A DNA stretch of 64,000 nt from assembly GCA_029449245.1 (NCBI GenBank), contig JANATF010000001.1, positions 2,914,001 through 2,978,000 of the forward strand, read 5' to 3'. Shown one piece after another: positions 24,393 to 37,097 of this stretch (position 1 is its first letter; every line of letters starts with the position of its first letter). The position numbers and the translations under genes are program-made. The notes below the pieces were generated by a model, which did not search any database, had not been told where the DNA came from, and saw only the letters and a list, made by a program, of their open reading frames with translations. The DNA is from Mortierella alpina. Its lineage: Eukaryota > Mortierellomycota > Mortierellomycetes > Mortierellales > Mortierellaceae.

Positions 24393-26176
24393 GTCACGTC
24401 CGGTTCGTGTGGTTTTCAGAGGCAGATTCTGAATATAAGGCTGGTTGTTGAGGTAACTACGAAAAATGGCTCCACTTTGCAGGCAGTCGGAGCGGAGAAA
24501 GGCCCATCTGAATGTCAGAGATGTCGCCGATCAAAAGGCCTATGCTTCAGGCAAAGCAGTCGCAGGGTGCTAACGAGGCACTGTAAACTGGCAGAGTCTC
24601 CTGAACAGCTGTCTGGTCGGTCAATACGGTGCGCCGCCACCAGGTAACCGAAATGACCTCTACCTCACCTGGACTGCGAGAAGAGGAGCGGGCAGGTGCT
24701 CAAGTGGCTTCAAGTTGTATGAAATGTTCGTGCGCCTATTTGAGGTACATGAACACCAGAGGAAGTAGTTAGGAATAATGCAAATCGTCAGGGGCGCAGT
24801 CTCGGTGGGCGGATTCTGAGAGTCGCCAAGTTCATTGAACATGTGGAGGCGAATCTCACCAAGGTGAATGGTGCTATCAGGGCATCAAATAGAGTCTGCT
24901 CTACAGTTTCTGGAGTGTCAGTGCGAGAGTCAACGAACAGTGTCGAAGTCCGCATCCCAGTACGCTATTAGGCTCCTTCGTGGAAGGTCAATGTCTCAGA
25001 CAATCAAGGGGGTGAGCAAGAAGGAAGGTGAAGGGAATCAGGCTTGAGTAAGGACCATGACGTGGCCTCAAGGTAAGCTCCTCTTGTATCTTGCATCCAG
25101 GTCCTTGAATGCGGGCTCCTGCAGCTACACCCTCTCTTGTGTTAGGTCCAGCGGGGGCTGAGGTAGTTGGACAAAGGGTGGACCTGGACCACGAATGGAT
25201 TGGGGGGCTTTGAGGCATGGACAAAGATGGTGAAAGGGACTTGCCACCACGCGAACATTTGGTCAACCTCCCAGGGCTCTCCTTCTCAGATCGAGGGTAG
25301 AGGAGGTTAAAGAGAAGAGCGCCAAGAGCCCATGGTGTGTGGTTGCGGCAGAGTGCCTGTGTTTTATTGTTTGTTTGGATGGATGGCTTTTGGTCGTCGT
25401 GCTTCTTTGAGTACTTACAGCCCTTGGATGTTCTTGAGGACGTATCCAAGAAGTGGTGGCGCACCACAGATGAGAGGCACGCTCGGCGGGCGCCTTGGGA
25501 TGTCGAGTCTGACAAGGAGGAGGGGGTCGTGAAAACAGACGGGGAGACGAGGAGACGAGGCAAGGAGGGTGCCAACGGCGTGTGCGATGCTGTAGAAAAT
25601 GGAGCCGTCATAAAAGGGGGAGAGGGGAAGAAAGGGAGGCAGGGTGGGGCGGCAGGGACTGCAGGGTAAGGAAGCGCCGCTTAAAGGGCGCACCAGAGGC
25701 TGAGAGGGACAGCCGCATGGGGCAAAACGAGAGCGAGAGCGACACACGTCGTCCCCCGAGCCACCACAGAGATCCGCTGCGGACAGGGCGAGGAAAGAAG
25801 GCTCGGGAGGTGTGTCCGAGCCATGATGCAGGCATACAGGCATACAGGCATACAGGCATACAGGCATACAAAGTATGCAAGCATACAAGAAAGCGAGGCG
25901 ATGACCAAATGCATCATTTCCGCTTGGGCCACGCGACACTCTCTCGCACTGCAAACCGCAAGCATACAATATAACAAGGGGGACAAAGGCACACCCGCAT
26001 GTGATTGGTGCACCCCTGCCCGCTCCCAGGATAACATTCACACTCGGCAAGCACGTTGACTATATCAAAAAAAAATACTATATTCGCCCGATGCAGGCGG
26101 GACAAGAAAACACAACTCTGCTGGGGTGCACACGTTGCACGGTGTGCCGCGTGGGAAGGAAAACCAGACAGGTGCC
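24393..26176. other. Long intergenic region, 1.8 kb
   Basis: Upstream of the Mei2-like gene and downstream of the minus-strand NCS-1 gene. Holds the GCATACAG minisatellite (25831-25886) and GA-rich DNA at 25440-25660. No coding feature I can support. Confidence 0.4.
25831..25886. repeat. GCATACAG minisatellite
   Basis: Five perfect 8-base units GCATACAG, then a degenerate tail GCATACAAAGTATGCAAGCATACAAG. Confidence 0.9.
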
Positions 26177-27471
26177 TCAAACAAGTCCATCATACAGGCT
26201 CAGCGCCTGCACAATAGTCGGGTCCTTCATCGACCCCTCCTTGAACTCCTCAAAGGTCAATCTGCCGTCTCGGTCCTTGTCCATAAGCGAAAAGATCTTG
26301 GATACTCGCTTCTCGGGTGTGTCTTCATCCGGAGGCAACTTGACCATGGTCCCCACCATTTTGTAAATAGCGTCCACAATACTCAACATTTCGTCGTACG
26401 TGATCGTCTGGTCATTATCAATGTCGTACAGTTGAAAGGCCCCTAGAGTGCATAATCAAAAGCATTAGAGGCTTTGTCTGCGTAACACAATCTCTGGGCA
26501 TACAAGACACCCCCCTTCCTTAGGAAGTGCGTTTCTGGCCACTCCAGCTTTCAAAAAAAAATTGTCAACGCAAAGAACCACCAACCCTGATACATACATT
26601 TTAGCTTGTCCTCGAGATTTCCACGAGAGGTAACAGACAGAGCTACGATGAACTCTTTGAACTCAATCTTTCCATTCCTGTTGGCATCAAAGACATCGAA
26701 CACGTAATCCGCAAATGTTGATGGGTCTCCGAAGGGGAAGAACTGCTTGTAGATCTTTTGGAATTCTGGCTTGTCGAGCTCTCCGCTTGGACAATCCTTA
26801 ATGAAACCTTTGTACCTGCAGCCAGATGAGACCGATGAGTGACAAGGTCAGTGAAAATACTGTAGTAACAAGTACATGATAGCGGGGGGGGCTATGTATT
26901 GATGATACACCTGCGAACTCCAGAACAATTCTGCAATCAATTCCCGCAAGGTCGCCGCTGTTTCTCTGCTCACAACACATATCAGGAGATGCAACCAGCG
27001 CTCTTTTGCAGTCGCTGTCGATCTTTTGCTGCATCGCTTTTGACTTTCCAGTCGTCGAGTCTCCCAAAAAAAGATTCCGTAATCAACTACTGCTGTCTGC
27101 TGTCTGCTGTCTCAAACTCCGAGGGCCTTTGCACGCTCTTCTGACTTGAAGCCCTTCCTGACTGCAGTGCCTTTCCTGACAATTGATTTTAGACGCCAGC
27201 TGCGACATTGTGCATGTTGCTCTTGTTAAAAAGTATAATGACCGTTCGAGAGGTGGATTACCATTGCTGAAGCTCCTTCTTGTCGACTGCCTCATTGGAC
27301 AAAGCATTGAACACGAAAGAGACAAACGCGCAAGGGTTAAAACAATGGTCTTTCAGCAATGAAGAGAGTAACTCACACCCCCAGCCAATAAGCGGGCGTG
27401 TACTAACAGCGGGTGCAACGCTGAAGCTCCTTCAGCTCGTCTGTGGACAGCTTGGACTGCGATTTTCCCAT
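26177..27471 (-). CDS. NCS1: Neuronal calcium sensor 1 / frequenin
   Basis: Four exons on the minus strand: 27471-27408, 27286-27262, 26815-26598 and 26442-26177. They encode exactly 190 residues, the family length. Exon 2 is only 25 nt; with donor GTTAGT after exon 1 and acceptor GAGGCAG it restores [20 protein letters not shown], matching the frequenin sequence. The N-terminus MGKSQSK carries an N-myristoylation signal (G2, S6). EF-hand 1 is degenerate ([10 protein letters not shown]). Loops 2-4 are [24 protein letters not shown] and [12 protein letters not shown], all with calcium-ligand residues. The C-terminus [10 protein letters not shown] is identical to animal NCS-1. The fungal orthologue activates phosphatidylinositol 4-kinase Pik1 at Golgi membranes. 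Intron 2 is 446 nt, long for this window. Confidence 0.95.
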
Positions 27472-29564
27472 GGTGTTCCTCTAGTGAAGCGAGGGTGAGA
27501 CGGAGTTGAGGACTGAAGAAAAGAACGAGGAAGCAATGGAGACGAGCAGAAAAGGAAAGGTGAAAAGCGAACTCTGTTCTGTGGACGAGCAGAGGGCGTC
27601 AGAAGGCGAGGCAGGGAAGGAGAGGGAAGGAGAGGCGGGGAAAGAGGCTAATGGTCACGAAAGATTCTATGGAATCAATGGAAGGTGGCAGCGTCAAAAG
27701 GCCTGTCCTCAAGTGCTCTCACCCCGACCGTGCACATTTCGTCATGATGTTCACTCTGCACTTTTTGGTCACGTGGAGCATTGGTCTAGAGAACTGTTCC
27801 TCTGCTTGAAGAAAAAACCACTCTGGCCGTATGAGTCTCTGTGGCTACGGCGGCTACGGCCACGGCTACGGCTACGGCTACGCACACGTGTTCGTCTCTT
27901 GGGCCCAAGGCCTGGCGCCTTGCTTAACCGTCAGCTCCGCCTCTGTGCGACCATGGGATCTGGATATGGTTGGTCAATTACTGGATAGATTTGCCGCCTG
28001 CAATCATCTGATTGTGGAAGACACTCATAGTCTTTGCAAAGGCCCGTTCGAAGGGGTCCTTCGTTGATTATGAAGCAAAGTCGCCGCTATTATCACCCTC
28101 CCCCACTCTTCTTTGGTGCACATGTGTGACATGCTCGCCCATAGATAGACTAATGCTGGCAGGCACCTTGAATAGTAGATTAATGTCGCAACCTGCCCCC
28201 GGAGTTTGTCCATTTTACGGTCAGACCCCGATGGACACAAACTCTTTCAAACTATCTTTCAAAGAGCCCCTCATGTGCGTTGAGATATTACTGTGTACTG
28301 TAGTCTATGCGGACAGGCACTGGTAGGATGAACCTTCCGAACCTCGATTGCGCTTGCTTGATTTGAGTATCAGCAGCTGAGCAGCAGCGATAAGGTGCGT
28401 GGAACGGCTTCAAATCGGTTGAACACCTCCGGATCCCGAATTTCAGCCCAGAGAGGGGCCGCTTTCATGTGCTACGGCGGCAGCTTTTATCCCGCCGATC
28501 AGAGGCGTTCAGCGTTCATTCCAATCTCCATTAATCCGCGGTCCTGCAGTCTCCTTAATGGTGCACTTGCTGTCGTGTAGCGCTTCAGGATCAGTGAACC
28601 GTGCGAGAGGAAAATTGTTGTTGTGTGCGTACACTTCACTTCGTGTTCAGCATCATTCTCGACAAACCCGCAAGATACACGCTTAGTCAAACAAGCGTAA
28701 TATACTTTCCCTCTCTTGGGCCTTTAAGCTGGATCTCTCTTCCTCGCTCCCTTGGGCGCATGACCGCGTCTCCTCTGAGGCATTGTCTCGGTACCTCGAC
28801 ATTGCTATAACGATGCACCAGGACTACTGACCAGGAACTAAAGTGCACGCGACAGTGATACAACAGGATTCAGACGCAGTACAGTAGGAAGAGAGTCAGC
28901 ACAGTACCTTTAGAAAGGAGGGCAAAGCTTGAAACGATAATCGAGTGTAGACTAATTATGCCCAGGCTCTCATTGACATTTGACATTTGAAAGTAACCGC
29001 TTTCTATTTCGAACCTTTCTCCTCTGTTGGTGCCAACCTTCGTGTCGCACAACCCATTTTCATTTCGTGCACACCCGTGCGACTATCTTGCATTCCATGC
29101 TGGCTAATCTACCTCGGCGTGAATCACGGTTGGTTTGCTCCCGTCGCGGCAGGACTATTCTCAGTTACGTTGGGGTAGGGATGCAGAAGAGACAAGCTGC
29201 CGGAGGATGACATTGTACATACTGTACTGTCGCTCTCCGTGTTCTGCATGCACAGGTGGCAAAGCGAGAAGAGATAAGACGAGGTGCGCAGGACCGATAC
29301 AAGGCTTATACAGTAGTCTATTGGAGACAGGCAGACCGCAAGAGGTCAAGTCTAGCGCATGAACGGATTGCCCTGTCATCGATGCTCTCAACACTCGATT
29401 CACTGTTGTGCTCTCATTTGCTGCTCTCCATTTTTTTCCTCCTCCACTGCCTACAGTGCGCATCTGCCAGTCGTTGTTGGAGGAAGGACGAATCCCACTT
29501 GTTGTTAACAGACATGCACAGTGTGTAGTTTTAGTGACACGCAAGTTCGAAGGGCTGCGAGAGC

Positions 29565-29572
<8 letters not shown>

Positions 29573-29615
<43 letters not shown>
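29573..29615. repeat. GA dinucleotide microsatellite
   Basis: About 21 uninterrupted GA units. Confidence 0.95.
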
Positions 29616-29618
<3 letters not shown>

Positions 29619-29702
29619 CTCTTGCACATGCTCAGGCAGAGACGCTGCTTGGCTGAGTGAGTTGTGCAATCAACTCTATTCACTCTTCTGGAGAGACAGA
29701 CA

Positions 29703-29762
29703 GATACACGCACACATACACACATACACACATACACACATACACACACACACATGCACACA
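29703..29762. repeat. CA/CATA microsatellite
   Basis: Alternating ACACATAC units, about 60 bases, 90 bases after the GA tract. Confidence 0.9.
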
Positions 29763-29930
29763 GAGTGGGGGGTACTACAGTAAGCAATACAAGTTTGTCA
29801 CGATACAATAGCCCGAGTGGAGAAGAACAAAGCCAAGAAGGTTGTTCAACCACCCACACTCGCGCTCCATCACTTGACCCGTCTCGCAGCCAGAGTCAGC
29901 ACGCACGCGCAACCCGACACTCCGCACCGG

Positions 29931-29940
29931 TTTATAAAAG
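29931..29940 (+). promoter_or_regulatory. TATA box of the acyl-CoA synthetase gene
   Basis: TTTATAAAAG, 195 bases upstream of the ATG at 30135, followed by a long CT-rich leader with C-rich ends. Confidence 0.55.
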
Positions 29941-30134
29941 ATCCCCCAGCCCTTTTTTTCCTTCCTTTCTCTTCTCTTTTCTCCCCTCTCTCCTCTCCGT
30001 CGACCCGATCCCTCATCCCCGCACCGCCATCTCTTGCCGCCACCATCTCGCATCCCTTCATTCCACACCGCCCCTTCGCCCCTGCTTTTCACGTCCCGCT
30101 CTAATCCCCTCCTCGTTCATCACCCCGGTTCATC

Positions 30135-32693
30135 ATGACAAAGTGCCTCACCGTCGAAGTCGGACCCGCCGACGTCCAGGGCGAGACCCGCATCCGCCGC
30201 TCCGTCCTCTCTGCAAAGCGCCTCATGTCCTCGCCCTCGGATGACATCAAGACTCTCTACGACGTCTTCAACCACTCTGTGACCGTCCGCCCCAACCTCA
30301 ACGCGATCGGATACCGCAAGGTCGTCAAGATTGTCGAGGAGGAAAAGGAGATCGTCAAGGTTGTGAACGGCGAGGAAATCAAGGAAAAGAAGACCTGGAA
30401 GTTCTTCAAGATGTCGGGCTACCACTGGCTGACCTACAAGGACGCCAAGCAAGTCGTCGACAGCATCGGATGCGGTCTTCGCAAGTTCGGTGTCGAGCCC
30501 AAGGACAAGATGACCGTTTTCGGTGCCACAAGGTAAAAGAGGCTAAATCGAAAATGCACGGCAGTGGAAGAAAAAAGAACGAAAAAAAGGCCTGACGTGA
30601 GAGCACTAGGGAGCCAACAAACGGGCGTGTGGGTGGAGGGGAAGCATGCTTCGTTATCGAGTGTGGGTGAAGAGAGCGGGCCTGAATATGGCTCTCGTCT
30701 CAGGCGGGATGCGAGTGGCCAAGTGTGGGATACATATCCTCGCGGTGGGGGATCCGGGTCGGCTCTTGAATCTTGTTGAAGCAAGCATGATAGTGTGAAT
30801 GTGTTCGGCAATCACGCTCGAACTCGTACGTAGCTGGCGTGTTGCTAGTCTACAAAGCTTGAATGCTCACATTTATTTCTTTTTCACTCTATTTCGCTCT
30901 TAGTGCCAACTGGCTCCTGCTTGCCCACGGTGCCTTCACTCAGTCCATCACTATTGTCACCGCTTACGACACTCTGGGCGAGGACGGTCTTTTGCACTCG
31001 ATGAACGAGGCCGAGGTGGCGACCGCTTACACTAACGCCGACTTGCTCAACACTATCAAGAACGTCGCTGGCAAATGCCCCACCCTCAAGAAGATCATCT
31101 ACGACGGCGATGCCAAGCCCGCCGATGTCATTGCCCTCCAGGAGGCCCACCCTCACCTCCAGCTCATCACCCTCGAGGAGCTGAAGCAGCTCGGAGTGGA
31201 TAACCCTGTCGAGCCAACCCCCCCTGCTGCCAAGGACTACTGCTGCATCATGTACACCTCTGGATCTACCGGCAACCCCAAGGGAGTGTTGCTGACCCAC
31301 GGAAACCTCGTTGCTGCCAGTACGTACTCTTGCTCTCTCTTGATCGTACTCCCACTCCGCAGCCAACCCTGTGTCTCCTCTGCGCTCATTATTCAATGGG
31401 AACTCGATGGGAAATGTATTTAACCACCACACTTTTCTTTTTCTCACACTTGCCACGTCACTAGTTGGAGGTGTGAACAAGATGCTGACAAAGTACGTCC
31501 ACGAGGGAGATGTCCTGCTTGCGTACTTGCCTCTTGCTCACGTTCTCGAGTTCCTGGTCGAAAACGTCTGTCTCTTCTGGGGTGTGACTCTTGGCTACGG
31601 TACTGTCCGCACGCTGACCGACGCCTCAGTCCGTGAGTGCCAGGGTGATATCAAGGAGTTGCGCCCTACTTTGATGACCGGTGTCCCTGCTGTGTGGGAG
31701 ACGATTCGCAAGGGAGTGTTGGCTCAGGTTTCCCAGGGCTCCCCTCTTGTTCAAAAGATCTTCCATGCTGCTCTGAACGCTAAGGCCTGGTGCCTGGACC
31801 GCAAGTTGGGTGCATTGACTGGAATCTTTGACACCGTCGTCTTCAATAAGGTCAAGCAGCAGACAGGAGGACGTCTTCGCTTCGCTCTTTCGGGAGGTGC
31901 CCCCATTTCTCAGGAGACCCAGCGCTTTTTGACGACAGCTTTGTGCCCTATTCTCCAGGGTTACGGTATGACAGAGTCCTGCGGTATGTGCGCCATCTTG
32001 ACCCCCGATGTCTTCAACTACAGCCGTGTCGGATCCCCAGTTCCTTGCACGGAGGTCAAGTTGGTCGATGTGCCCGACGCAGGATACCACTCAACGGACT
32101 CGCCTCTCCCCCGCGGTGAGGTCTGCATTCGCGGACCCTCCATCACTGCTGGATACTTCAAGAACCCCGAGGAGACCTCCGCCACATTGACTGCCGATCG
32201 CTGGCTCAAGACTGGAGATATTGGAGAGTGGCACCCCGATGGCACCATCTCGATCATTGATCGCAAGAAGAACTTGGTCAAGTTGTCACATGGAGAGTAC
32301 ATTGCTTTGGAGAAGCTCGAGTCTGTCTACAAGAGCACAGCCTACTGTAACAACATTTGCGTGTACGCCGACTCGATGCAGAACAAGCCCGTTGCCATTA
32401 TTGTTGCCAGCGAGCCCCGCATTCTCGAGTTGGCCAAGGCCAAGGGCATTGAGAGCCGCGACTTTGCTGCTCTCTGCCAGGACAAGGTTATCGTTAAGGC
32501 CGTCCACGATGCCTGCCTCGCCACTGCCAAGCGTGCTGGCCTCAAGCCCGCCGAGATGCTTCAGGGAGTGTACTTGGAGTCAGAAGAATGGACTGCGCAG
32601 GCTGGCATGTTGACTGCCGCTCAGAAGCTCAAGCGCAAGGAGATCAACCAGGCCTATGTCACACAGATCAAGCACCTTTACGGAACTGCCTAA
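30135..32693 (+). CDS. Long-chain fatty acid-CoA ligase (acyl-CoA synthetase, FAA1/FAA4 type)
   Basis: Three exons: 30135-30532, 30904-31319 and 31465-32693, giving 680 residues in phase. Adenylate-forming enzyme motifs: ATP/AMP motif YTSGSTGNPKGV followed by LLTHGNLVAA (split by intron 2), YLPLAHVLEF, the YGMTESCG motif, TGDIGEWHPDGT and the IDRKKNLVKLSHGEYIALEKLE fatty-acid signature region. The enzyme couples long-chain fatty acids to CoA for lipid synthesis and breakdown, on ER, lipid droplet or plasma membranes. Intron 1 is 371 nt and interrupts the gene early. Codon use is strongly biased to C-ending codons in the first exon, which suggests high expression, as expected in an oleaginous fungus. 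Convergent with the NagA gene. Confidence 0.96.
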
Positions 32694-32886
32694 GTCTCCG
32701 GAAGGTGCCTTTGCTCCGTCTCCTCAACCCAACAAGTCCTATGTATAATGACCCGCCAGGCCCCTTTTCCTAATCCTATACCCACCCTCTTCTACATTTT
32801 AAAGAAAGCCCACACTTTTTTGGTTCTTTTCTCTCTCACACTTCCCATCCATTCTGTTCAAAAAAAAAAAGGATGTCGAACCGCAA

Positions 32887-32892
32887 AATAAA
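32887..32892 (+). terminator. AATAAA poly(A) signal of the acyl-CoA synthetase gene
   Basis: AATAAA about 195 bases after the stop, just after a poly-A tract at 32861-32870. It lies in the 314-base gap between convergent genes (32694-33007), which holds nothing else recognised. Confidence 0.4.
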
Positions 32893-33007
32893 TTGACAAT
32901 ATTCTCTCCCAACGCGCGTCCTTGTGGTATGCATGAAACGTTTTTATTTCTAAGTCAGCAAAGTGTGTCTTCCCAGGTGGTGCATATAATGGTGATTAGC
33001 GTCGAGC

Positions 33008-35470
33008 TCAAAACTTTTCTGTCACTTGAACATCGATGGCATCCAGGTCCACTTCCTCTCCTGCGACAAAGACGCGGCGCACAAACAGGTCATCGCTCAG
33101 GAACACCAGATCGGCATCTGCACCAGGCTTGATCACGCCCTTGGTCTCCTGGATGCCAAGCAAGACAGCCGGGTGCAGCGTCACAGCCTCCAGGGCCTCA
33201 ATCAACGTGCACGATGTGAACTGTATAAAGTTGCGGATGCATGCATCCAATGTGATGACACTAACAAGTTCAAAACGGTGGGGTGGGGAAGAAAATAGAT
33301 GTAATCATCGTTAGTATGATACGAGAGAGAGACATGGCGTGGGACTAAATTGTTTAGTTTCCTGGGTTTTTGCTCGTTCATTACCTTCCAGCAAGAGTAT
33401 CTGTGCCCTCGATGTAAACCCTGTCTTCTTCCTTGGTGACGTTCATGTTGCCGAGTTGGTAGTTTCCGGGGGCGAGACCCATAGCGGACATGGCATCGGT
33501 GACGAGGATGACGCCTTCGGGGTGAGAGTCGTAAGCGATCTTGACGGAGTTGGGGTGAACGTGGATACCGTCGCAGATCAATCCATAGTATGGGCGGGGC
33601 AAGTCGAAGCGTGATCCGAGAAGGCCAATGACACCGGGATCACGGTGATGGAACTGTGGCATAGCATTGAACAAGTGCGTGATGAAGGTAGCGCCCTTTT
33701 GAACTGCATCCTCTGCCTGCGAGATAGTGGCCATAGTGTGGCCTATTTGTTTTCGTGGGAAAAAAAAAAAGACGCGATGGTGAGTTGTAGTCTCATGAGA
33801 ATGCTTCATCCATGTTACACGATTGAGGCAGGAGGATGAAGAAAACAATAAAAAGACGTACCGACAGAGACCGTAATGCCGGCCTTGACAAGGTCTGGGA
33901 TGCTGTCCATGATCCCCTCGAGCTCTGGTGCACATGTGATGATCTTGACCGAGTTCTGGTTCTCCTGGGTCAACTTGAATTGCTCCTCGGGGGTCTCTCC
34001 TTCAAGACCATATACTTCCTTGAAATCGCTGTAACCGCTCTTTGCTGAGGCCTGCAGGACCTTGAGCTCGTGCGCACCGATACGGGCTTCGTTGATGAAG
34101 GGTCCCTCGACGTGTGCTCCGAGCATGGTGGCTCCCGTCTTGGCTGATCCGGCTCGTGGCTTCAGGTGTGAGAGGACCTATGAATGGTTGGTGTATGTTG
34201 TTTTGACCATGTGAATCAGCTGGTTCCTCCTTAATGTTCAACTGCAAGATTATGCATTCAACAAGCAACCTTCAAGGCAAATGTCTCTGTCTTACCTTGT
34301 GATATACTGAGGCGGAAGAAGAGACAATGGTGGGGCAGTAGGAGGTTGTGCCGTATTTGAGCAGGCCACGGTTCACCTTGAGAAGATCCTTCTCGTAGGC
34401 GTCATAGTCTGACGGGACAGAAAAGTCAACACCAAAGGCACCTGGACACATCATAACGGGCAGCCAGATGGAAGGACGAAGATAGACCCAAGCGCGTTAG
34501 TTCAGGACGGGCATTTGTTGTTTTTGGCACACTCTCTAACCCGTACCACCCGTTATCGATGAAAAAGAAAGGACATGGAGAGGGTTGCAAAAGGCGAGAC
34601 AAGTGTGACGATGGGCGCATAAAACGCCCAACGACTCCGCCGTTCTGTCCGCCACTCCCCTTGATTGAGTGGAAAACAAACAAAAGAGACATCCCCGCAC
34701 AAACACACAATCGACGGGGTTCAAGGAAAAATAGGGTTGCTGTCATCAATATTGTAAAACAGAGTTCAATAGAGAAAAATATCTCGCACACATCAAATCA
34801 AATCACATCGGTCCCCACCAAGTAAGAAAAAAAAAAGAGAAGGAAAGAACACAGACACGAACTCAAGTCCTTTCTGATGTTTGACCATGCCTAAGTATCA
34901 AGCACTCGGCAGTCTGGGAATGGGGGGGGTGGAAGATGATCCATGATGTGTATATGGTAGCGAGAGCTCACCGTCACTGAGGTGTGAAATTGCGGAGCAG
35001 GTACAGACAAAAAGCAGAAAAAAATGATATCATGGTCATGCACCCCAACGAGACAGAGAGAGGGGGGGAAAAACAACATCTTGTACAGAAACTCGTTCCT
35101 CCCCAACACCCTATTTTCATACCCGCCTTCATACACTTCTTTTTTTTTCATTGCGACCGATGGGAGGAAGACAGCACACCATACCATTGATCTGAGCCTC
35201 GATAAAACCAGGCACAACCAAAAGGCCTCCGGCATCGAGGACTTGGTCAGGGAGACGCTTTTGGTACCAGAAGAACTTGTGAGGGTCGATAATCTTTCCA
35301 GCCTGAATCCAGATAGCGTCGTTCTCGACGATTTTATGGTCTCTAAGGATCTTGCAGTTGGTGATTTTGATCACCTTGGGTTCATTGTCTGGGATGGGTG
35401 TGTGCGGCTCTGGTGACGCAGGGGCGGAAGGGGTCAGCGATGGCGTCTGAAGGGCTACAGGGTATTGCAT
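33008..35470 (-). CDS. N-acetylglucosamine-6-phosphate deacetylase (NagA/AMDHD2 type)
   Basis: Five exons on the minus strand: 35470-35185, 34441-34296, 34177-33862, 33742-33385 and 33260-33008, giving 452 residues in phase. Motifs of the amidohydrolase family in order: VVPGFIEAQINGAFGVDFS across intron 1, LGAHVEGPFINEARIGAH (metal-binding Glu and His), GHTMATISQAEDAV, THLFNAMPQFHHRDPG, YYGLICDGIHVHP, VILVTDAMSAMGL (catalytic Asp) and the C-terminal KGVIKPGADADLVFL. The enzyme removes acetate from GlcNAc-6-phosphate, feeding chitin-derived amino sugar into glycolysis. Intron 1 is 743 nt, the longest in the window. The N-terminal 30 residues are Pro/Ser-rich and not part of the fold. Confidence 0.95.
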
Positions 35471-37097
35471 GATGATCGAAGTGAGCGGCCGCGGTTGCGT
35501 GAGTGAAGAGGGGTAAGTACAGAAGTAGGTGACAAGTGGACGGTGAGGGGGTGGATGTGCGAGGAGGGTGATAAAATGTCAAGGAACGTGTATGGCAGGA
35601 TGTGGGGGAAGTTGAAGTGGGGGCGAGGAGGGGGCGGATGTGGATGAGGAAAAATGAAGAAAGAAAATGAAAGAACAAAAAAACAAAAAACACAAAAAAG
35701 GGCCACTGAAGAAGAGCCTCTGAGCAAGATAAAGAAATCTTTTAATCTTATCAGAATCTCAGCCAGAGCCCGCTGGCTGTTCCTTTCTTCTGCCATTCGC
35801 CTCGAGACGTTCCGTTAGAGTCCCCTCTCTCGCCATTCGCCGATGTACTGTACTATTTTGTTTACGATATTGAATCGAGCCTTGCTCCGAGGGTTAAGCC
35901 TTCCGGTTTCATTCTGTTCGAACCAAAAGAGTGTGCGACCAAGAGTACGCTGCTGCCGAGACAACTGGGCAATACACGCAATCTTTTCGTTTACAGAGCG
36001 TTTTTGCTGGTGAAGGATGGCAGTGTTGTATGTTGGCAAGGTCAGAAAATGAACCAAAGAAAAGGTTTACAAGATTGTACAAAACTAGAGAGCGAGTGGA
36101 GGGTGAATGGCAAATCGGAGCCCCTCACAAACATCTTGTGTTCTCTTGCATAAATATGCCGTTTTTTGTACCTCTTTGTGTACCCTGGGGCAACTGATAA
36201 GATCTAAAGAGTGTGCCCACCATATCCAAGTCAATATGTCAACTATCCCCTGCATGGAGGAACACACCGCGCCGCTTTTCTGGAACCTCCGCCCGAGCGT
36301 TTATGATCGAGTACCTCGGCTCGTACGCAGGCGATTGAGATAAGGATTTGTCTTCTCCATTCTCTGCCAACTACTCAATTATCAACTGAATCATCTCATG
36401 CCTCCCATCACAAAGTCCCTGAGAACTTGTGCTGCGTTGTTTAGACGTCGACGAAGAAGCAGCCAACGAACAACAAGAGCGATTCTCCTGATAATGCAAG
36501 TGGCTGCATTGTGCCTGAACCTTACTTTGTCGAACAAGAATGAGCTTTCAAGTTAGTATCACGACCGCAAACGTCAAGTGTTGTGTATAAACGTGTATAG
36601 CATGAGAACTATAGCGCGAGGGAATGAGAGAATACAATGCCGACGCAAGTCGCCCGGCCAATTGTGCTTTAGTGAAGGCGGTCGGTCATTCAAGGAGCTC
36701 AGGTGTGAAATACAGTGATTACAATTCAACGATATGCATCGGCCTTTGTCACTGTTTAGTTGCATGAGAAAAACATTAGGAGATTGACAGCACATCTACA
36801 AATGGTCCCAATGCCTCGTTGTCTCCTGGCTATCGCAGCTTTCAAGCGCCTGGACCGATGGCACTTGCCGTCACAAGAGCAAACGCGTTATCTCTGCAGT
36901 GGCCGTGAAGAATAGAACCGTGAAGACCGTCGAAGGCCTGCGAGTGAAACGATCTGCCAGCTCCTTTTACACCTTGAAGTAAGTCAAGCCTTGCTAGGAA
37001 TGTCCAGCGCTGTTGTCAAAGACCATCTTATGCTTTTTTAATTGTTACAATACACTATAAAGTACAACTCGCTCAAGGAAAAAAAACCACCTCTACT
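35471..37097. other. Intergenic, 1.6 kb
   Basis: Promoter side of the NagA gene and 3' side of the methyltransferase gene. GA/A-rich near 35640-35700. No supported gene. Confidence 0.4.

Larger units (their letters stand above)
27472..30134. other. Long intergenic region, 2.7 kb, divergent promoters
   Basis: Between the divergent starts of NCS1 (minus) and the acyl-CoA synthetase (plus). Contains a CGGCTA hexamer run at about 27845-27885, a GA tract at 29573-29615, a CA/TA tract at 29703-29762 and a TATA box at 29931. Short open frames here follow the repeats and do not look coding. Confidence 0.4.

Noticed and set aside
24450-24650. CQRCRRSKGLCF on the plus strand resembling a zinc-cluster motif
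   Set aside because: Only two of six required cysteine spacings fit, there is no open start, and the region is the promoter of the Mei2-like gene.
27831-28067. Open frame with Gly-Tyr repeats (GYGGYGHGYGYGYA)
   Set aside because: The repeat is a short CGGCTA hexamer tract in a divergent promoter region; the rest of the frame has no coding character or splice context.
29521-29811. Open frames through GA and CA microsatellites
   Set aside because: They translate simple repeats (ER, TH runs) in several frames at once and are explained by composition.
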